The notes under the pieces: generated by a model
Database searches by the model: none
What the model saw: only the letters and a program-made list of their open reading frames with translations
What the model was told of the DNA's origin: nothing
Shown here: positions 6,449-14,263 of the stretch, one piece after another
Numbering within the stretch: position 1 is the stretch's first letter
Layout: each line of letters starts with the position of its first letter
Assembly: GCA_015489285.1 (NCBI GenBank)
Contig: WGAA01000226.1
Location: 1 to 14,741, forward strand
Direction: 5' to 3'
DNA: 14,741 nucleotides
Origin: Anaerolineae bacterium
Lineage (GTDB): Bacteria > Chloroflexota > Anaerolineae > JAADDB01
Position numbers and translations under genes: made by a program

Positions 6449-8794
6449 TTGGCCGGACGATACTTTGGTCAACCCATTCGGCGCAACGAGGACCCGGTTC
6501 TGCTCACAGGGCAAGCCCTGTTCACCGATGACGTGCAACTGCCGGGCATGGTCCATGTGGCCTTTTTGCGCAGCGATTACGCCCACGCGCGCATTCGAAG
6601 CATCGACGTGTCCCGAGCTCTGGACAGGCCGGGGGTCATTGGCGTCTACACAGCCGAGGATCTGGGGGACTACTGGCAACCGGGCCCCTTGCTCGTTCCC
6701 CCGCCACCCGTCGAGGGCATCATCTTCCACCAGCGCACCCAGGTCCCCCTGGCCAAGGGCAAGGTGCGCCACGTGGGAGAGCCCGTCGTCATGGTCGTTG
6801 CCGAAAGCCGTTACATCGCGGAGGATGCCCTGGACGACATCTTCGTGGACTACGAGCCCCTGGAAGCGGTGGTCGACGTGGAGAAGGCCCTGGAACCCGA
6901 CGCCCCCCTCGTCCACGAGGATCTGGGGACCAACCTGGCCGCGCGCGTCGTCCAGCGCAAGGGGGATTACGAGGCGGCCCGGGCCAAGGCCGACGTGATC
7001 ATCCAACGCCGCTTCTACTACGATCACGGTCTGGCCGCGGCCATGGAGAACCGGGGCATCGTCGCCCACTGGGACAAGAAGATGCAGTACCTCACCGTCT
7101 GGGACACGACCCAGGCGCCCGTCGTCATTCGCAACGGCCTGGCCAAAATGCTCGGCCTCTCCGAATCCCAGGTGCGGGTCATCGCCCCCTTCATCGGCGG
7201 CGCCTTCGGCCCCAAGATCATGATGTTCTACCCCGAAGAGGTCCTCATCCCCTGGCTCTCCATGAAGTTGAACCGACCTGTCAAGTGGATCGAGGACCGG
7301 CGGGAGAACTTCGTCGCCACCACCCAGGAACGCTACCAGGTCCACTACGCGGAGATCGCCCTCACCAAGGAGGGGCGCATCCTCGGGGTCAAGGACCGCT
7401 TCTACCACGACACGGGCGCATACGACCCGTACGGCCTGACCGTGCCCATCAACAGCCAGTGCACCCTCCTCGGCCCCTATGACATCCCCAACTACCACTC
7501 GGAGATGAACGTGGTCTTCACCAACAAGACCATCGTGACCCCGTACCGGGGGGCGGGACGGCAGCACGGCGTCTTCGTCATGGAGCGTCTCCTCGACCTG
7601 GCGGCCAAAGAGCTGGGCATCGACCGCACCGAAATCCGGCGGCGCAACTTCATCCCGCCGGACAAGTTCCCCTACAACAACGAGATCATCTACCAGGACT
7701 TTGCCCCCCTGGTCTACGACAGCGGCAACTACGAGCCCGCCCTCGACCTGGCCATGAAACTCATCGACTACGAAAAGTTCATCAAGGAGGAACAACCCCG
7801 CCTGCGGGCCGAGGGGAAACACGTGGGCCTGGGCATCGTCGCCTACGTGGAGGGGACGGGCATCGGACCCTATGAGGGCGCCCGCGTCCAGGTGGAGAGC
7901 ACGGGCAAGGTGAACGTGGCCACCGGCGTGGGCACCCAGGGGCAGAGCCATTTCACCTCCTTCGCCCAGATCGTGGCCGAACAGCTGGACGTGGACGTGC
8001 GCAACATCCGCATCGTCACCGGCGACACGGCCGAATTCCACTGGGGCACGGGCACCTTCGCCAGCCGGGGCGCGGTCGTCGCGGGGAACGCGATCCACGC
8101 CGCGGCCAAGAAGGTGCGGGAAAAGGTCCTGCAAAAGGCCAGCGAGGAATTCGGCGTCCCCGTGGAGGAGCTGGAGCTGCGGGGCGGGTACGTGCACACC
8201 AAGGACGGTCGTTCCATCAGCCTGGCGGACCTGGCCGTCAAGGCCAACCCCTTGCGGGGCGCGGTCAAACCGGGCACCGAACCCGGCCTGGAAGCGACCA
8301 TGTACTTCGGTCCCGAACGAGGGGTCACGGCCAACGGCGTGCACGCCATGATCGTGGAAGTGGACCCCGAGCTCATGGACGTGAAGATCAAGAAATACGT
8401 CGTCGTTCATGACTGCGGCAAGGTCATCAACCCTCTGGTCGTCGAGGGACAGATTCACGGGGGTGTGGCCCAAGGCATCGGCAATTCCTTCTACGAGGAG
8501 ATTGTGTATAATGAGGACGGCCAGATGTTGACCGCTTCCTTCATGGATTACCTCATCCCAACGGCGATGGAAATACCACCCATCGAAGTAGGACATGTGG
8601 AGACACCCTCCCCCTGGAACGAGCTGGGGACGAAAGGGACCGGCGAAGCCGGTGCCATCCCCACCGCGGCCGCGTTCGTCCAGGCCGTCGAGGACGCGCT
8701 GGCCGACTACGGCATCGAAATTCTGGAAGCTCCCCTGAGCCCCAACCGCTTGTTCGAGATCCTGAAGGAAGCTCAGGCCAAAAAGGGGACGTGA
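6449..8794 (+). CDS. Molybdenum hydroxylase molybdopterin-binding (large) subunit, form II CoxL/xanthine dehydrogenase family
   Basis: The product has 781 residues from a TTG start. Family marks in order: RRNEDPVLLTGQALFTDD near the N-terminus, GGAFG (250-254), PYRGAGR (365-371), a glutamine loop GTQGQS (495-500), NPLVVEGQIHGGVAQGIG (661-678) and GTGEAG (730-735) with the probable catalytic base E733. The YRGAGR loop is the form II type; the Cys-containing loop of true aerobic CO dehydrogenase is absent. Bovine xanthine oxidase has Glu802 in FGGKE; the equivalent here is FGPKI (253-257), so that purine-contacting Glu is Ile257, while the Arg880 equivalent (R367) is kept. I infer hydroxylation of an N-heterocycle or other C-H substrate, not a standard xanthine reaction. 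No maturation factor such as XdhC appears in the window. Family confidence is high; substrate is unknown. Confidence 0.94.
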   Translation: MAGRYFGQPIRRNEDPVLLTGQALFTDDVQLPGMVHVAFLRSDYAHARIRSIDVSRALDRPGVIGVYTAEDLGDYWQPGPLLVPPPPVEGIIFHQRTQVPLAKGKVRHVGEPVVMVVAESRYIAEDALDDIFVDYEPLEAVVDVEKALEPDAPLVHEDLGTNLAARVVQRKGDYEAARAKADVIIQRRFYYDHGLAAAMENRGIVAHWDKKMQYLTVWDTTQAPVVIRNGLAKMLGLSESQVRVIAPFIGGAFGPKIMMFYPEEVLIPWLSMKLNRPVKWIEDRRENFVATTQERYQVHYAEIALTKEGRILGVKDRFYHDTGAYDPYGLTVPINSQCTLLGPYDIPNYHSEMNVVFTNKTIVTPYRGAGRQHGVFVMERLLDLAAKELGIDRTEIRRRNFIPPDKFPYNNEIIYQDFAPLVYDSGNYEPALDLAMKLIDYEKFIKEEQPRLRAEGKHVGLGIVAYVEGTGIGPYEGARVQVESTGKVNVATGVGTQGQSHFTSFAQIVAEQLDVDVRNIRIVTGDTAEFHWGTGTFASRGAVVAGNAIHAAAKKVREKVLQKASEEFGVPVEELELRGGYVHTKDGRSISLADLAVKANPLRGAVKPGTEPGLEATMYFGPERGVTANGVHAMIVEVDPELMDVKIKKYVVVHDCGKVINPLVVEGQIHGGVAQGIGNSFYEEIVYNEDGQMLTASFMDYLIPTAMEIPPIEVGHVETPSPWNELGTKGTGEAGAIPTAAAFVQAVEDALADYGIEILEAPLSPNRLFEILKEAQAKKGT

Positions 8795-8822
8795 CACCCG
8801 TCCCATCATCCCCCGGTATCTC

Positions 8823-8855
8823 AGGTGGGAGGCAGGACCATCCCGCCTCCCACCT
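8823..8855 (+). repeat. 11-bp perfect inverted repeat between the hydroxylase and transporter genes
   Basis: Left arm aggtgggaggc (8823-8833), an 11-base loop, right arm gcctcccacct (8845-8855). It lies 28 bases after the large-subunit stop. No T-run follows, so a Rho-independent terminator is doubtful; an mRNA-processing or attenuation role at the boundary of the two functional blocks is possible. Confidence 0.7.
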
Positions 8856-8910
8856 CTGGTCGGTGTCAGGATAATTCTGGAGGAGTACACCAAGGAAAGG
8901 AGCGAGAGCC

Positions 8911-10227
8911 ATGAAGCATCACAAGGGAACTCACATGTTGCGTACCGCCCTCATGATCGTCCTGCTCGTCAGCTTGGCCTTTAGCCTCACCATGTGTTCC
9001 AAGGCCACGCCCACACCCACACCTGCCCCCAAGCAGGAAGCCAAGACAGAAGCCCCGTCCCAGCCCGCGGCACCGGCCAAAGCCGCCAATGAGGCCACGT
9101 TGGCCATCCTCCACTTCAGCGTCATTCAGGGGACCACGTGGTCGGGTGCCCACGACCGGGCCGGCAAGCGCATTGCCGAGAAGTACAAGAACGTGAAATA
9201 CGTGTACCGGGAAGAGGTCGGCCCGGACTCCACCGTGCCCTTCGCGGAGGAGATGATCGCCAACGAAGGGGCCAACATCGTCGTGGGCAACGCGGAATTC
9301 ATGGGCTTGCCCCTCAAGGACATCGCGGACAAATATCCCGACGTCCTCTTCGCCTCGGTCATCGCTAGTGACCTGACCACCAAGCCCAACTTCATCCGCT
9401 TCTTCCCTCGCCAGTACCAGGCCCTCTACCTGGAAGGGCTCATCGCGGGCGCGCTGACCCAGACGGGGCACATCGGCATCGTCTCCGCCTTCCCCTCCGT
9501 CCAGGTCATCCGACGCCAGGCCGGTTTCTACCTGGGCGTCATGGACGCGGCCAAGGCCCTGAACAAGGACGTCAAAGTCCACGTCAAGTACGTGGGTGAC
9601 TGGTACAACCCCACGGAAGAGCGCGACATCGCCAAGACCCTGGTGGACCAGTATCAGGTGGATGTGCTGACCCAGCAGACGGATTCCGGTTCGCCTCTGG
9701 ATGTGGCTAAGGAAGAGGGCATCTGGTTCATCGGTAAGGACATGGACATCGTCGGCTTCTACGGCTGGGCGACTACGGACACGGTGGCCGTCTCCTTCGA
9801 CACCCGCTGGGAGGTCATGTACGAGGCCATGGTCAAGGATTGGCTGGCCCGCGACCCCAAGCCGGAGACGGTCCTCTACCTGGGCATGGATGACATGATG
9901 ATCCTGGCCGACGGGACGAAGGTGCCCACGGTGGACATCATGAACGACAACAAGGTGGGCGTGGACGCGATCAGCCCCAAGGCCCGGGAGGTCATCCCCG
10001 ACGAGATCGTGAAGATGGTGGAGGCCCGCCGCGACCAGATGATGAAGGGCGTGTGGGATCCCTTCTTCGCCCACGAGTTCGTGAGCAACGGCACCGGCCT
10101 GGCCCTGGAAAATCTCCCCATCCCCGAGAAGGGGAAGGTGGTCAAGCCGGCCGAGGTCATGCCCTCCGCGGAATGGCTGCTCTCCAAGTTCAACTTCGAC
10201 CTGGAAGGCCTGGACGTGCTCGAGTAA
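8911..10227 (+). CDS. BMP/PnrA-family ABC transporter substrate-binding lipoprotein
   Basis: The product has 438 residues. A signal peptide (1-28: MKHHKGTHMLRT, then hydrophobic LMIVLLVSLAFSL) leads to a lipobox-like LTMC with C29 as the probable lipidated residue; Met just before the Cys is unusual. Residues 30-60 form a Pro/Thr/Ala-rich linker (ATPTPTPAPK) that should hold the binding domain away from the membrane. From about residue 63 the sequence matches the BMP (basic membrane protein) fold, with FSVIQGTTWSGAHDRAGKRIAE, PDVLFASV, GFYLGVMDAAK and DSGSPLDVAKEEG. Characterised members bind nucleosides or purines, but ligands vary. AAAGGAG (8896-8902) is 8 bases upstream of the ATG. A stable hairpin follows the gene, as expected where the binding protein must outnumber the membrane components. 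An internal start at 8935 (MLRTAL) would also give a signal peptide. Confidence 0.92.
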   Translation: MKHHKGTHMLRTALMIVLLVSLAFSLTMCSKATPTPTPAPKQEAKTEAPSQPAAPAKAANEATLAILHFSVIQGTTWSGAHDRAGKRIAEKYKNVKYVYREEVGPDSTVPFAEEMIANEGANIVVGNAEFMGLPLKDIADKYPDVLFASVIASDLTTKPNFIRFFPRQYQALYLEGLIAGALTQTGHIGIVSAFPSVQVIRRQAGFYLGVMDAAKALNKDVKVHVKYVGDWYNPTEERDIAKTLVDQYQVDVLTQQTDSGSPLDVAKEEGIWFIGKDMDIVGFYGWATTDTVAVSFDTRWEVMYEAMVKDWLARDPKPETVLYLGMDDMMILADGTKVPTVDIMNDNKVGVDAISPKAREVIPDEIVKMVEARRDQMMKGVWDPFFAHEFVSNGTGLALENLPIPEKGKVVKPAEVMPSAEWLLSKFNFDLEGLDVLE

Positions 10228-10274
10228 ATCTCGGGAGGCTTTCCGTCGAATGGGGGTAAAGGTGAACACCGTTT

Positions 10275-10317
10275 CGTTCCTGAAACTCGGCGCTTATTGC
10301 GCCGAGTTTCAGGAACG
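10275..10317 (+). repeat. Perfect 19-bp stem-loop after the binding-protein gene
   Basis: Left arm 10275-10293 (cgttcctgaaactcggcgc), loop ttatt, right arm 10299-10317. It begins 48 bases after the binding-protein stop and is the strongest structure in the window. What follows is cgccccca-type sequence, not a T-tract, so it is not a classical terminator. Position suits partial termination or 3' stabilisation of the binding-protein message ahead of the ATPase/permease genes. Confidence 0.88.
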
Positions 10318-10383
10318 CCCCCAAACAACCGCACACCCCCCTCACGGCCCCCTTTGCGGAATCCGGCCGCGGGAGGCGTGCGT

Positions 10384-10406
10384 AACGTTTGGCGAACAAA
10401 CGTTCG
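10384..10406 (+). promoter_or_regulatory. Possible operator-like dyad upstream of the ATPase gene
   Basis: AACGTTT (10384-10390) and AAACGTT (10398-10404) are inverted copies separated by 7 bases; an overlapping pair CGAAC/GTTCG (10393-10397, 10402-10406) shares the site. It sits 53 bases upstream of the probable ATPase start, in the longest spacer of the window. No convincing -35/-10 pair was found, so regulatory function is a guess. Confidence 0.25.
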
Positions 10407-10456
10407 GATAGCTTGCGGTAGGTGATGTAGATCGTGGACGCGGAGGGAAGATGACG

Positions 10457-12055
10457 ATGAGCGAAGTACGCGCTGTTGAGGGAAGGGTGGAGCCGCCGTA
10501 CATGCCGGACGTGCCCGCGGCGTTCCGCCCCGGTGAAGTCATCCTGGAGATGCGCAACATTACCAAGCGCTTTCCCGGCGTCGTGGCCAACCGGCGCATC
10601 AGCTTCGACCTGCGGGCCGGTGAGATCCACGCCATCCTGGGGGAAAACGGCGCCGGCAAGACGACCCTCATGAGCATCCTCTTCGGCCTCCTCCAACCCG
10701 ATGAGGGGGAAATTTACGTCTTCGGCAAGAAGGTCACCTTCCGTTCCCCCCTGGACGCCATCAACATGGGGATCGGCATGGTCCACCAGCACCGGAAACT
10801 GGTGGCCGCCCACACCGTCCTGGAGAACATCATCCTGGGGCATCCCCGGGCCGGCCGGATTTTGAACCTGAAGCGGGCAGAGGAGGAGGTCGTCGCCCTG
10901 GCCGAGAAGTACGGCTTCCGCATCGACCCGCGGGCCCGCGTGTGGCAACTTTCCGAGGGAGAAAAGCAAGTCGTCGAGATCATCAAAGCCCTGTACCGGG
11001 GGGCCCGCATCCTCATCCTCGACGAACCCACGTCGGCCCTGACGCCCCAGGAAACGGACCGTCTCCTCGAGTCCATCGAAGCCATGGCCCGGAGCGGCCT
11101 GGGTGTCGTCCCCTTCATCACCCACAAGCTCCCCATCGTCCTCGCGGTGAGCGACCGGGTGACCGTCCTGCGGCGGGGGGAGGTGGTGGCCCGGTTGGAC
11201 ACGAAGGATGTGACCGAGCAGCTTCTGGCGGAGAAGATGGTGGGGCGTCCCGTCCTCTTCGACCTGAAGAAGCCCGACGTGCAGCCGGGCGAGGTCATCC
11301 TGCGCGTGGAAAACCTGTCCACCCTGAACGACAAGGGCCTCCTCGCGCTGAAGGGGGTGAGCTTCGAGATCCGCGAGGGGGAGATCCTGGGCATTGCGGG
11401 GGTGTCCGGGAACGGACAGCGGGAGCTGGCGGAGGTGCTGGCCGGCTTGCGCAAGCCCACAGGGGGGCGGATCGTTTTCGAGGGCAAGGATATTACCCAG
11501 GCTTCCGTTCTGGACCGCTGGCGCATGGGCATTGGCTACATTCCGGCCGAGCGGAAGGACGTGGGGTCCATCGGCGAATTCTCCCTGGTGGAAAACGTCC
11601 TCATGAACTTCTACTTCGACCCCGGCATGGCCCGCAACGGGATCATCGACTACGCCAAGGCGTTGCGCCTGACCAAGGAGTTGATCATCGAATTCGGCGT
11701 GTCCACACCCGGCCCTGAGGCAAAGGCAAAGACCCTTTCCGGTGGGAACTTGCAAAAAATCATCCTGGCCCGCGTCATGGCGCGACGGCCTCGCCTTCTC
11801 ATCGCCGCGCTGCCCACCCAGGGATTGGACATCGGTGCGATGGAGTTCGTGCGCAAGAAGATCCTGGAAGCAAAGGCGCGCGGTTCCGCGGTCCTCCTCA
11901 TCTCCGAGGACCTGGACGAGGTGATGTCCCTGAGCGATCGCATTGCCCCCATCTACGAGGGGGAGATCATGGGGATCATCCCCGCGGAAAAGGCGAAGAA
12001 GGAGGTCATCGGCGCGATGATGGCGGGTTCCCGTGGGGAGGAGACACAACAATGA
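10457..12055 (+). CDS. ABC transporter ATP-binding protein with two nucleotide-binding domains (nucleoside/BMP importer class)
   Basis: The product has 532 residues from ATG 10457; ATG 10451 is in frame but lies only 4 bases after GGAGG (10442-10446), so 10457 is preferred. Domain 1 has Walker A GENGAGKTT (62-70), Q-loop VHQH, signature LSEGEKQ, Walker B ILILDEPTSAL (185-195) and the H-loop ITHKL. Domain 2 has a degenerate Walker A GVSGNGQRE (315-323), signature LSGGNLQ and a Walker B ending AALPTQGLD with no catalytic Glu. This asymmetry is normal for the RbsA/YufO family: one competent and one degenerate ATP site. The gene follows the lipoprotein gene after a 229-base spacer and overlaps the first permease gene by 4 bases (ATGA), indicating translational coupling. 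It powers uptake from the cytoplasmic side of the membrane. Confidence 0.95.
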   Translation: MSEVRAVEGRVEPPYMPDVPAAFRPGEVILEMRNITKRFPGVVANRRISFDLRAGEIHAILGENGAGKTTLMSILFGLLQPDEGEIYVFGKKVTFRSPLDAINMGIGMVHQHRKLVAAHTVLENIILGHPRAGRILNLKRAEEEVVALAEKYGFRIDPRARVWQLSEGEKQVVEIIKALYRGARILILDEPTSALTPQETDRLLESIEAMARSGLGVVPFITHKLPIVLAVSDRVTVLRRGEVVARLDTKDVTEQLLAEKMVGRPVLFDLKKPDVQPGEVILRVENLSTLNDKGLLALKGVSFEIREGEILGIAGVSGNGQRELAEVLAGLRKPTGGRIVFEGKDITQASVLDRWRMGIGYIPAERKDVGSIGEFSLVENVLMNFYFDPGMARNGIIDYAKALRLTKELIIEFGVSTPGPEAKAKTLSGGNLQKIILARVMARRPRLLIAALPTQGLDIGAMEFVRKKILEAKARGSAVLLISEDLDEVMSLSDRIAPIYEGEIMGIIPAEKAKKEVIGAMMAGSRGEETQQ

Positions 12056-13164
12056 GGATAGGTCGCTATCGCCTGAAGTTGGAGAAGCGGGTCACCTTGC
12101 CCGGCTGGCAAGCCGCGCTTATCTCCTCATTCGCCATTCTTGTGGCTTTGCTCCTTTTCAGCGTGATCTTTCTGTTGGCCCACATCGATCCCCTGGTCGC
12201 GTACAAGGAGATCTTTTCCTACGCGTTTACGAACCGCTACGGCGTGCTGTTGACGATCAACCGGTTCATCTTCCTCCTGCTGGCGACCTTTGCTTTCATC
12301 ATTCCGGCAAAGGCGGGATTGTGGAACATCGGCATGTCCGGCCAGTTGTACGTGGGCGCGCTGGCCGCCTTCGCGGTGGTCTACGCGTTCGGGGGCAAGG
12401 AGTCCATCTCGGCCCCCCTCAACCCGTGGATCGTGCTGCCGTTGATGGTGCTGGCCGCGTTCCTCGGCGGCGCGCTCATGGGCGCTCTGGCCGGGTACTT
12501 GAAGGGGAAGTTCGACGTCAACGAGATCGTGCTGACCATGTTGTTGAACTTCATCGCCTTCTGGGTGGTGGCGCACATGATCAAGGAAGGGGGACCCTTC
12601 ATGAATCCCCAGGGGCGGGGGGAGAGCTTTGCCCTGCCCAAGTCCCTGCACGCGCCGCTCATCTTCGGCGTGCCCTTCACCATCGTGTTGGCCCTGGGCT
12701 TCGCCGTCATTTTGGAATTCGTCTTCCGCAAGACGACGTTGGGGTATCAGATCCGGGCCTTTGGCCAGAGCCCCCCGGCCGCCCGCTACGCGGGGATTCG
12801 ACCTTTCAGGATCGCCCTGCTCGTCTTCTTCCTGGGCGGCGCGATGGCCGGTCTGGCCGGGTATCACTACTTCGGGGCCGTCCCCGGGGTGTACAAGATC
12901 GCGCGCACGTACGGCTACTTCGGGGATTTGTCCTTCTACGGGATCATTTGCGGGCTCATCTCCTTGAACGATCCCATCGCGGCCATTCCGGTGGCCCTCC
13001 TCTTCGGTGGTCTCTCCATCGGTGGCCGCTTTGTCCAGGGGAAGTTGCACATGGGCTTCGGCCTGGATTATGCCCTTCTCGGGGTGCTCATGATCACCCT
13101 GGTCGCGTTTCAGTTCTTCTACTGGAACAAGATCACCCTGGTGCGGGTCCAGGAGGAATCGTAG
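12052..13164 (+). CDS. ABC transporter permease 1 (YufP/BmpC-like, nucleoside-type importer)
   Basis: The product has 370 residues and is strongly hydrophobic, with about nine to ten predicted membrane segments starting with ISSFAILVALLLFSVIFLL (24-42). Family signatures are the AGLWNIGMSGQ loop (88-98), close to the usual FNIGxxGQ, and NEIVLTMLLNFIAF (156-169). GYQIRAFGQSPPAARYAGI is the cytoplasmic coupling region that contacts the ATPase. The start codon overlaps the ATPase stop (ATGA). This type forms a heterodimer with the second permease encoded 42 bases downstream. Substrate specificity cannot be read from the permease; by class it is a nucleoside, nucleobase or similar small molecule. 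Confidence 0.94.
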   Translation: MRIGRYRLKLEKRVTLPGWQAALISSFAILVALLLFSVIFLLAHIDPLVAYKEIFSYAFTNRYGVLLTINRFIFLLLATFAFIIPAKAGLWNIGMSGQLYVGALAAFAVVYAFGGKESISAPLNPWIVLPLMVLAAFLGGALMGALAGYLKGKFDVNEIVLTMLLNFIAFWVVAHMIKEGGPFMNPQGRGESFALPKSLHAPLIFGVPFTIVLALGFAVILEFVFRKTTLGYQIRAFGQSPPAARYAGIRPFRIALLVFFLGGAMAGLAGYHYFGAVPGVYKIARTYGYFGDLSFYGIICGLISLNDPIAAIPVALLFGGLSIGGRFVQGKLHMGFGLDYALLGVLMITLVAFQFFYWNKITLVRVQEES

Positions 13165-13206
13165 GTCCCTGGAAGCCGTTCCAATTCCACAACGGGAGGC
13201 GATCTG

Positions 13207-14079
13207 ATGTGGCAATTCGTGGCCAGAAGTTTGGATGCGTCGACGATCTTCACCCTGGCCGGGTTGGGTGAACTGGTGGATCAGCGGTCGGGTATCCTCA
13301 ATGTGGGTCTGGAAGGGATTATGCTCTTCGGCGCGACGCTGGGGTTCATCGCGACGAAGGTGACGGGGAATTATCTGATAGGATTCGCGGTTGCCCTGCT
13401 CATCGGGGCCCTGCTCGGGCTGATGCACGGGTTCTTCTCCATCACCCTGGGGGTCGACCAGGTGGTGAGCGGCATGGGCATCTGGATCCTGGGGTTCGGT
13501 TTGACCACCTACATCGGCAACCCGTACACGGGTCCCCTGGGGTTGGAGCGCATCCCCACCGTCGGTGGGGTCTCCCCCTTCTTCTACCTGGGCGTGGTCC
13601 TGGTGCTGCTGAGCTGGTTCATCCTCTTCAAGACGAGTTTTGGGTTGCAGTTGCGTTCCGTGGGGGAAAACCCCTCGGTTGCGGAGGTTTCCGGGATCAA
13701 CGTGAAGCGAACCCGATATCTGGCAGTGACCTTTGGGGGGATGATGAGTGGGTTCGCGGGGGCCGTGTACGCGCTCTACTACAATCCGGTGTGGAATTAT
13801 AACTTTCTCATGGGGTGGGGGTTCATCTCCCTGGCGCTGGTCTTCTTCTCCATGTGGAATCCGCTGATCCTCTTCGGCGGTTCCTTGCTGTTCGGCCTTC
13901 TGTGGCAGCTGTCCCTGAACCCACAGCTCTTCCTCCCGGGCCTCATGTCCCGCTATCTGTGGCGGACGGTCCCCTTCGTGATTACCATCCTGGTGCTGGT
14001 GCTCATTTCCACGAAGTGGTTCCGCACGCGGTGGGGCGCGGCCAAGCCCGAGGCTTTGGGCGTGCCCTACGTGAAGTAG
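13207..14079 (+). CDS. ABC transporter permease 2 (YufQ-like, nucleoside-type importer)
   Basis: The product has 290 residues, typical of the shorter permease of this importer class, with about eight hydrophobic segments. Signatures are SGILNVGLEGIMLFG (28-42), VDQVVSGMGIWILGFGLTTY and the coupling-loop motif RSVGENPSVAEVSGINV. A GGGAGG sequence precedes the ATG at 13207. The ILNVGLEG motif parallels WNIGMSGQ in permease 1, reflecting the shared fold of the heterodimer. It is the last transporter gene; a 184-base spacer with hairpins separates it from the DUF2877 gene. Confidence 0.94.
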   Translation: MWQFVARSLDASTIFTLAGLGELVDQRSGILNVGLEGIMLFGATLGFIATKVTGNYLIGFAVALLIGALLGLMHGFFSITLGVDQVVSGMGIWILGFGLTTYIGNPYTGPLGLERIPTVGGVSPFFYLGVVLVLLSWFILFKTSFGLQLRSVGENPSVAEVSGINVKRTRYLAVTFGGMMSGFAGAVYALYYNPVWNYNFLMGWGFISLALVFFSMWNPLILFGGSLLFGLLWQLSLNPQLFLPGLMSRYLWRTVPFVITILVLVLISTKWFRTRWGAAKPEALGVPYVK

Positions 14080-14158
14080 GAAAACCGAGGACGTTGGGAA
14101 ATGTATGGGGCCTTGCCCACGGGGTTAAAGGGATACGGTTGGTAGACGGTTTACACGG

Positions 14159-14215
14159 CGAGGTCGGTCCCGACTTCCGAAGTCTCGCAGACCTCGGAAG
14201 TCCGGGGTGCCCCGG
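14159..14215 (+). repeat. Overlapping hairpins in the spacer before the DUF2877 gene
   Basis: Main stem: gacttccga (14172-14180) pairs with tcggaagtc (14194-14202); after one mismatch, gtct/agac (14182-14185, 14189-14192) closes a 3-base loop. An alternative 7-bp pairing, cgaggtc (14159-14165) with gacctcg (14190-14196), uses the same right-arm bases and would exclude the main stem. A small ccggg/cccgg hairpin follows (14202-14206, 14211-14215). No T-tract. The competing folds resemble an attenuator layout but no ligand-binding domain is recognised. Confidence 0.5.
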
Positions 14216-14263
14216 CTTGACGACGTAACCGGGGGTTCTCAAACCAAGAGAGGGGAGGAAGGT

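Noticed and set aside
6449..8794. Aerobic carbon monoxide dehydrogenase
   Set aside because: The form I active-site Cys loop is absent; YRGAGR is found instead, and the neighbours indicate nitrogen-compound catabolism.
8870..8875. GATAAT as a -10 box before the lipoprotein gene
   Set aside because: No credible -35 hexamer at 16-18 bases upstream; a single AT-rich hexamer is weak evidence.
6443..8893. Very long - strand open frame opposite the hydroxylase large subunit
   Set aside because: Mirror image of a motif-rich real gene; no domain is recognisable.
10190..12052. Long - strand open frame opposite the ABC ATPase
   Set aside because: The + strand frame has complete Walker and signature motifs in both halves; the antisense frame has none.
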